Source of the DNA: Xylaria sp. FL1777
Taxonomy: Eukaryota; Ascomycota; Sordariomycetes; Xylariales; Xylariaceae
Assembly: GCA_022578965.1 (NCBI GenBank)
Contig: MU400718.1
Coordinates: 1-64,000, forward strand
Reading direction: 5' to 3'
Length of the DNA: 64,000 nt
Of the stretch, positions 57,757 through 64,000 are shown one piece after another (the stretch's first letter is position 1; every line of letters begins with the position of its first letter). The position numbers and the translations under genes are program-made. Below the pieces are notes generated by a model, which saw only the letters and a program-made list of their open reading frames with translations, did not search any database and was not told where the DNA came from.

Positions 57757-59234
57757 GGGGTGAGGTCCGAGTCTACAGTATTAAGTTGGTATTCAGTTAG
57801 TATTCATGAGTGGGAGTAATAACCGCCTCCCCATGGTGAGTGAGCCTCACACAACGCGCAGTCTAGTTTTATAGAGGTCCTCTGACTTTTCGCTCTCATG
57901 TATGCCCTATAACAATGTTAATTTTAAACATATTGCCTTGTCCTAAACCGCCTTACCTTGATCAGCCAGCCCTCGAGCCCATTAGCCTTTATCGAAAATG
58001 ACTTGAACGTTGATAAATCGTCCTTACAATGTTAGTCATATTCATGTGAGCATCAACAAGACCTTACAGGTGGACTTGCCATTTCAAAGACTTTAATATC
58101 TGCAGGTCTGTATTTCAGATTGCTCTTGGAGTGCCTTGTTAAGAGCTCCTGGAATAGGCCAGGCTGGATGTTGGGCGACATTGTGTTTAAAACAGCGGTT
58201 CTGTGTATTTAAGAGGTTGAACCTAGTAACAACACAACACAACACAACACATCTGGAAAGGGAGTTCATATAAAGCACCAACACACCCAACTCTTCTCAT
58301 CATACATGCATCCAAGTCATGGCCACAGTTTCGGACTCCGACCGTACTAACGAGAAAAGAGTGGCTTAGGCGATTCTCGACCAACATGCAGCTTTAGTGA
58401 ATTGTAGTCAAGATTAGTAAATCCTTTCATGCAGTTTGATGTGGCAGTGCATAAGCTGCAATTACTTACAGGCAAGGGGGGCGAGGGAGAGGGGCGGCGT
58501 AATCATACTTATAGTTTTATAGGACAGCCACATCATCGTATACATTTGTTCTAGAATCTTGATTGGTAGTATTGCCATGTCTAAATTCCTTGCTGTCACT
58601 TGCTTCTATTACAAGCAACACTACCTACCTAGTCATCCTATATCGACCTTTTTTTTTTAGTGATAATTATTTTAAATACACAATAATGATGGGAAGAATT
58701 CTAGAAAGTTAGATGTATATTAATTAGAAGTCTATATGTCAATGTTTGCAGTGGCTGTATATCTCTATGTCCAAAAAAAGGGCAGCACTCAAACTGCTAA
58801 AGCCTGCCATGAAGTCTACCTACTATACAGACGGTGACTTAAAGCACACAACTAACATACTCTTACATCAATAACAAAGAATACACATACAATCCTAGGA
58901 ACATCCATGGACAGCCAACCGTTACGGTGTTAACAAGCCGACCTGTCCTTTTCTAATGTACGAATAGACTAGAGTGCCGTCATATGTGCTACACCTCTCA
59001 CCCAATACTCACTATTCAATTCTAAAATCTATGCGTGTCACACGTGATGTCCCGTTTTCATAATCAAATCCAACCCATGTCCGATACTTAAGGGCATGAA
59101 TAGATAGGATATGTGACAAGCCTTGATCACTTAAGAGATAGGGGAAGCGAGCGGGCGCACACACACACAGACACACTTATACACCTATAAAACACACTGT
59201 ATCTAATCATATAACACATCATGTCTAAGGCGGC
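57757..59234. other. Intergenic between relic segment and EDC3
   Basis: Contains a five-copy AACAC repeat (58228-58250), a T9 run (58650-58658) and CA repeats (59158-59177). No credible exon or RNA gene was found. 58500-59234 includes the EDC3 3' flank. Confidence 0.5.
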
Positions 59235-61591
59235 TTAATCTTGGTCGTCATCCCTAAGCGGGTGATATCTTAACTGAAGGACCCAATGCTCCTCGAAATC
59301 CGGACCGCGACGAATCTTAGCAGCTTTTCGCCAAACGACAGCGGCTAGGCCGATATCAGCGAGATATATCTTCCACTCGTCGGCCATGGTGATATCGCCA
59401 GCGTCATGCATACTTTCTAGGGCCTTGAGGAGGCCCGATTTCGGTGCACCAAGTGCGACGACGTAGCGCGGCTGGAGGTAGAGCTTGGCACCATCGATGA
59501 CGTTGACCCGTCCCGTGGAAGGCTCGATGCCACTCGGAATATCGATAGCTAGGACGAAAGCCTCGTTGCGGTTAGCCCACTCCATGAGTTCGTAGGTGGC
59601 CGCCTGATCCGACTTCCGCAGTTCCTCGAAGGAGATGGTGAGGCCCAGGAGCGCGTCGATGATAAGGGAGACGGAGACCTGAGCTGAAGCATCTAGGCTG
59701 TTGGCGGACTGCGCTAGTTGTTCAAAGAGTGCCGATTTTGTGTAGATGCTGCCACCGAAGTTGCGAAAGAGGCGGATCTGTTTCCGAATCTCGTCTAGGA
59801 GCTCGCGTTCGCGCTCGATACCGACGACAGAAACCAATGTATTGATGTTACGATTTCGAAGATGGCGGGCTGCTGCTATGGCACGTGCCCCGGATTTGTT
59901 GTTCCCCGCGATGACAACGATGGTGTTTGTAGCTGGCGGTGATGATGCGGCTGCTCGCAGCTTTATGGCTGGGTCATCAAGGGCACGCATGGCCACCTCA
60001 CAAATGCCCCGTCCGGCATTCTCGGCTATAAGGTCCTCCGTCATTCCTAGCTCATTGCTAGCTACGTTCTCGACTACCAGCATCTGGAGATGCGTGACAA
60101 CGTCGACATGGCGGTTCGACGTCAGTGTGTATAATCCGGGCGACGCGGGAGATGGCTACAAACACGAGTTAACAAGGCGACGGGAATAATGCGCCGATCC
60201 CACTTACTCCAGAATTCACACGACTCGGCCCCGCAATGCCGGCGCTGGCGCTCGCCTTGCGTGACTGGGACCTCCGAGTCGTCGACATTCGGGACTCGCC
60301 CCGGAGTCGGGAGTTCCTGCCACTGCCCTCGCGACCGCTCGGAGTCTCGCCACCTCGGTTCACGGGGTCATCGTCGGCCTCACTTCTCCAGAAGTCGCCC
60401 GGCGTCTCCTTGGTGATCTTGGGAGCAGATGGCGCTGGGTCGAGGACATTCTCTGTGTAATGTAAGTTCTTCCCGCCGGCGGTACCCGGCTTCGGCCGAG
60501 GGAGGCGGTTATGTGATACCAGCCTTTCGGCCTCGTCAACCCGGTCCTGCTCCCGCATCTCGTTGAAGATGGTCCGCTTGTCAAACTTGGCGAGGCTCCC
60601 CTCGAAGTCAAAGTCGCCGGCCTCTTGCACATCCGTGACATCCTCAGAAGCCCAGCCACTGTCGGCACCAGGATCGGCACGCCCCTTCTCCTTCCGACTC
60701 CTCTTCAGTGACGCGAATGGCTGAAAGGACTTGGTGGATTGGAGGATAGGAGTCTGTCTCCAACCCTTGTTTTGATTCGTCGGGAGCGCACTGGACGCGG
60801 GGGTGGCTTCGTCTGTGCCCCTGGCACCTTGCTGCCGCTTACCCCGTTTCCCTCGCCTCCGTTCTCGCGGGGGGAATTCGGACCGCGCCGTCGCGGCGGT
60901 AGGTGTAAGGTCTTGAAGGTCATCTTCTGCGGCGTCAATGGCGGCGGCTGCTACTACCACCGTGGGATTGGACATGGTCTGGACGGCCAGATGTGAGATG
61001 GGATGTAGATCGAGAGTCGTCGTTTCTACCGCGTCTGTTCCATCAGGCGAATGGGCCGGCTCACTAGCAGGGTTGGTGATGACGGGAGTCCGTGCTGTCC
61101 CTATCTCGTTCGGAACTCGGCGAGGATGCACGGGATGTGCGGGATGGGCTGTCTGGACTACTGGGGCTGTAGGCTTCCGACTCATGCTAACGATGGCGGG
61201 ATCCTGAAAGGCACCCTGGCGCTGGGCGAGAGCGGCGGCGGCGGGAGGTGCGGCAGGAGGTGCGGCAGGCGGAGCGGCGGACGCGGGAGACGAGGGCATA
61301 GCCAAGAACTCGGACTCTATGGCCTGCAAGGGTATGATATCGGAGACATTCGAGGCGCGGATGTCCAGCCGTTCGAACTGGCGGCGAGTGCTGAAGACAG
61401 TAGCTGCGCACGCACACTGCGTCAGCAAGGGAACGGTTGGTGTGCCTGGATGGTTCGTCACCTTTTTCAAGTGTAAGATGGTGTTCCGGGACCAGATTCC
61501 TCAGGATGCCGGCGACTTGCTCTCCCGGCGGCTCCTTCAGCACGACCTGGTACGGGCCGCCGAGCCACTGCGACAAGGGGGACGGCTCCAT
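59235..61591 (-). CDS. EDC3: Enhancer of mRNA decapping 3
   Basis: Exons 61591-61462, 61403-60208 and 60155-59235 give 748 residues. The N-terminus is a divergent LSm domain (GGPYQVVLKEPPGEQVAGIL..LTLEK), which in Edc3 binds Dcp2 and the helicase Dhh1. A long Ala/Pro-rich disordered part follows, then the FDF motif near residue 308 (DFDFEGSLAKFDKRTIFNEM). The C-terminal YjeF-N Rossmann domain (about 465-740) has NEL..DLIAENAGRGICEVA, IVVIAGNNKSGARAIAAARHL, LIIDALLGL and AIDIPSGI; it dimerises Edc3 and scaffolds P-bodies. Both introns have CTGAC or CTAAC branches and preserve frame. The upstream frame stays open beyond the chosen ATG, so a longer N-terminus is possible. Confidence 0.9.
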
Positions 61592-62721
61592 CTGACCACA
61601 GTCGGCGGAGTAGTCGAGCGGGTGGGCTGGCGATGTGGGCGGCACCGTCGATGCTATCACGGGACAGTTCAGAGGAGGCCGACTCGATGATCGGCGTAGG
61701 CTGACCGCTGTCCTCTGGAGGGGGCCAGGCCGTGAGGGGCAGGCCGTGAGGGGCAGGCCGTTAAGGGCAGATTTGCGGGCGGCAGGTATCACTGTCACGA
61801 CATTGATATCCTGACGCATACAATAACGCATACGATATCGCCCGAATGCTGCTGGAGAGCAACGATTGAGAGGGATGGGTTTGGGTTTGGGTATCGTTGC
61901 TCTGCCTCCCCGTCCGTCGAGAATTGCTGCACGTATGTCTGTCTGTCTGCTGCGTGTGAGGGCTTCTCCAAGCAGGTCAAGAGCGAGAGGAAAAGACAGA
62001 GACAGACACAGACACAGACACAGAGAGACAGTTGTCAGTGTGCGCCGCCGCGTGTTGTGGTCGGTACAGACGTCATCCCGGCTACCATAAAGAAGCGCCT
62101 CTGAGAAGAAGGAGAGCTAACCTACGTAGGTACTTTGTTACAGTACATTGAACCAATCAATCAATGCCTTCCTTATCGATAAGTACACGCTCTATCTATC
62201 TACTTACATATACTTAGGTATTTACCAACTTCCAAGTACATTCTTGACTACCTACCTACATAGCAAGGTGAATACATCATGTTTATTTCTGTAGGTAGAT
62301 TAGTAATGGATCACCGTTGTGTCTCAAATATGCCTGTGACAACTAATCAGCTTGAAATGTCATTTGTCTACATCACCGCCCCTGGACATCTATAATTGTT
62401 CATATGTCTATTTCTCATTTTGGAATGAGTGACGCCGTTATAGGAGCCATAAATGTATGGATATATATGCGTGGCGTGAGTTCACGTCTCTCAGATATGC
62501 GTCCGGCCATGGTTGGATACATGAGTATTAAAACCATGTTCTACCGGCATACCCCGTTCCTGGACTTGATCACACCTCCTAATTCATGCCGTTGATGATC
62601 GCAACGCGCGACCCAAGCCTAGTGTATATAAAGCAACGTTAGATGGAGAGCCTGGGCCCCCGCCTCTCATCTCTTCGCTTCCACCGAAACGAGTGCGCCT
62701 GTCCATGTACGGGGCAACGAC
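61592..62721. other. Intergenic upstream of EDC3
   Basis: Includes the EDC3 5' region, where the repeated GGCCGTGAGGGGCA unit occurs two to three times (61728-61765), and the 3' flank of the helicase gene. No other gene was seen. Confidence 0.5.
61995..62031. repeat. ACAGAC microsatellite
   Basis: About six hexamer units of GACAGA/GACACA type lie 400 bp upstream of the EDC3 start codon. Confidence 0.8.
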
Positions 62722-64000
62722 TCAGCCATATGCAGCCATCATAGCTTCCTCTTCATCTGGATCGACCACCATGATACCTCCACTCCCCCCGCCCCTTCTC
62801 GTTGAGGAGGACGATACTCCTTTATGTGCGAAATCTGATATGGTTGCCGCTTTCTTTGTCTTGATGGCCGACTCGGCGCTGTAGAGCTTATTATAGAACT
62901 GAATCACCCGGGGGTGGGCCATGACCTTGGTCTTCTCGAATCGCAACACCTGCAACCCTGTCTTGCTAACCGCTCGGCTAAGCGCAACATACGCCTGCCC
63001 CTTCTCAAATACCTTGCCAAGATCGACTTTGACCCTCTCCAACGTCTGGCCCTGTGCCTTGTGGATCGACAGCGCCCACGCCAGGATCAGCGGCAGCTGT
63101 TTGCGAGATGCTTGTACTTCGCCCGTCGGTAGCTCGACCTTCCAGTCTTCGGGGATGCACAGAATGATGCGATGCGTCCCATCCGTTGCAGTAAACCGCA
63201 CCACCGGGTACTCCCGCAAATCCTTGGCGCTTTCAACGTCTCGACTGAACGCCTTGATCTTCTTCGACCTGCTATCGACCCCCGTCTCATCATCGAAGCC
63301 CGAGCCATGCTCACCCATCGCCCAAGTCTCAAACGTAGCTTCGGCCATGAACCCTATCACCTTACCGAGCGAACCGTTGACGAGCGTGTCGTCCATGTTT
63401 TTGATTAACATTACCTGTGCCCCCTTCTTTAGATCCATCGACTTGGGTGCCATCATGTTCGCAAGTAACTTGTCTCGAATATTCCGGTCTCCCGTGTCGA
63501 GAGCCTCGTAGTGGTATGATTCTCCAGGAAGATTGCGCAGCCGTGACTCATTGGATCTCTCCACCTCGTACCGGGTAGGGAATCTATGATTTGTTAGCAC
63601 ATAGATCTCAGCATCGCCAGGATAGACGTAGGTTACAATTCAGTGACGTCCAAGCCGTCATCAAAAGTAAGTGGCCGCGCCAGGTCCTTGAAAGTCCGCA
63701 CAGTATCATCGCTGATCTTGCCGAGACGCATCTCGTTCAGCATGCCGGCGAATTCTGCGGAGAGGTCAGCCAAAATACCTACACGGCCCTGTGAGGGTCT
63801 GAGCAGGGAAACCCACGAGGATCCTTCTGACGGAAGACCTGCGTCAGCCCGATTGTATGGTCGATCGAGGTGTTCCAGGTCGCCGCATCGAATGCAAACT
63901 TGGCCTCCTTTTTCCCACCATCGGGCACAGGAGGGAGCTGGAAAAAGTCACCCGTGATGATCAACTGGATGCCACCAAAGGCCCTACCATTCTTTCGAAT
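62722..64000 (-). CDS. PIF1: Pif1-family 5'-3' DNA helicase, C-terminal part
   Basis: The gene runs off the right edge. Exons seen: beyond 64000 to 63817, 63754-63637 and 63583-62722, with introns of 62 and 53 nt. Conserved helicase motifs: [19 protein letters not shown] (motif III), [13 protein letters not shown] (motif IV region), [34 protein letters not shown] (motif V) and [19 protein letters not shown] (motif VI). Pif1 helicases unwind G-quadruplexes, regulate telomerase and act in mitochondrial DNA maintenance; the ATP-binding motifs I and II lie outside the window. The acidic tail ([16 protein letters not shown]) is the true C-terminus. Strong at family level; whether the single fungal Pif1 or an amplified relative cannot be told here. 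Confidence 0.92.

Overview
The window is nuclear DNA of a filamentous ascomycete (Pezizomycotina, probably Sordariomycetes). The evidence is short GT..AG introns of about 50-180 nt, many with CTAAC/CTGAC branch points, intron-poor genes with fungal-specific domain sets (Zn2Cys6 plus fungal transcription factor domain, Ste50 SAM plus RA, Sgf73), and an extremely AT-rich, C-poor block at the left edge that looks like repeats degraded by repeat-induced point mutation (RIP). I cannot place the genus.

Layout. 1-4550 is the AT-rich island. It has no genes and contains two ~850 bp inverted-terminal-repeat elements lying head to head. From about 4600 on, ordinary gene-bearing DNA starts abruptly: a NOSIP-type RING/U-box protein (+), a disabled-looking mitochondrial/peroxisomal carrier (-), SAGA subunit Sgf73 (-), an unrecognised single-pass membrane protein with an AIM-like motif (-), a class I phosducin-like protein (-), and, after a 5.7 kb gene-poor stretch, the heterotrimeric G-protein beta subunit (-). 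Then come an N6-methyl-AMP/adenosine deaminase-like gene (+) convergent with acetoacetyl-CoA synthetase (-), serine palmitoyltransferase subunit LCB2 (+), the MAPK adaptor Ste50 (+), a YEATS/TAF14 protein (+), a 1.1 kb-residue-class Zn2Cys6 regulator (+) and a tartrate/D-malate dehydrogenase-like enzyme (-) with tandem repeats upstream. 53.4-58.3 kb is a decayed accessory segment holding a frameshifted Fta2-like kinase relic (+) and a CorA-like transporter relic (-). The window ends with the decapping activator Edc3 (-) and a Pif1-family helicase cut by the right edge (-).

Functional threads. Three signalling components lie within 25 kb: PhLP1 (which helps assemble G beta-gamma), G beta itself, and Ste50. 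The rest is mostly housekeeping: chromatin and transcription (Sgf73, TAF14), mRNA decay (Edc3), sphingolipid synthesis (LCB2), nucleotide salvage, and ketone-body or leucine-derived acetoacetate activation.

I saw no convincing tRNA, rRNA, CRISPR or secondary-metabolite cluster. Exon joins were worked out by hand and checked for reading-frame consistency; points that stayed ambiguous are stated in the entries. No clearly new multi-gene system was found; the most unusual items are the giant palindrome in the AT island, the TGACTC minisatellite upstream of the dehydrogenase, the cluster of disabled genes, and the pervasive TACCTA/TAGGTA intergenic motif.
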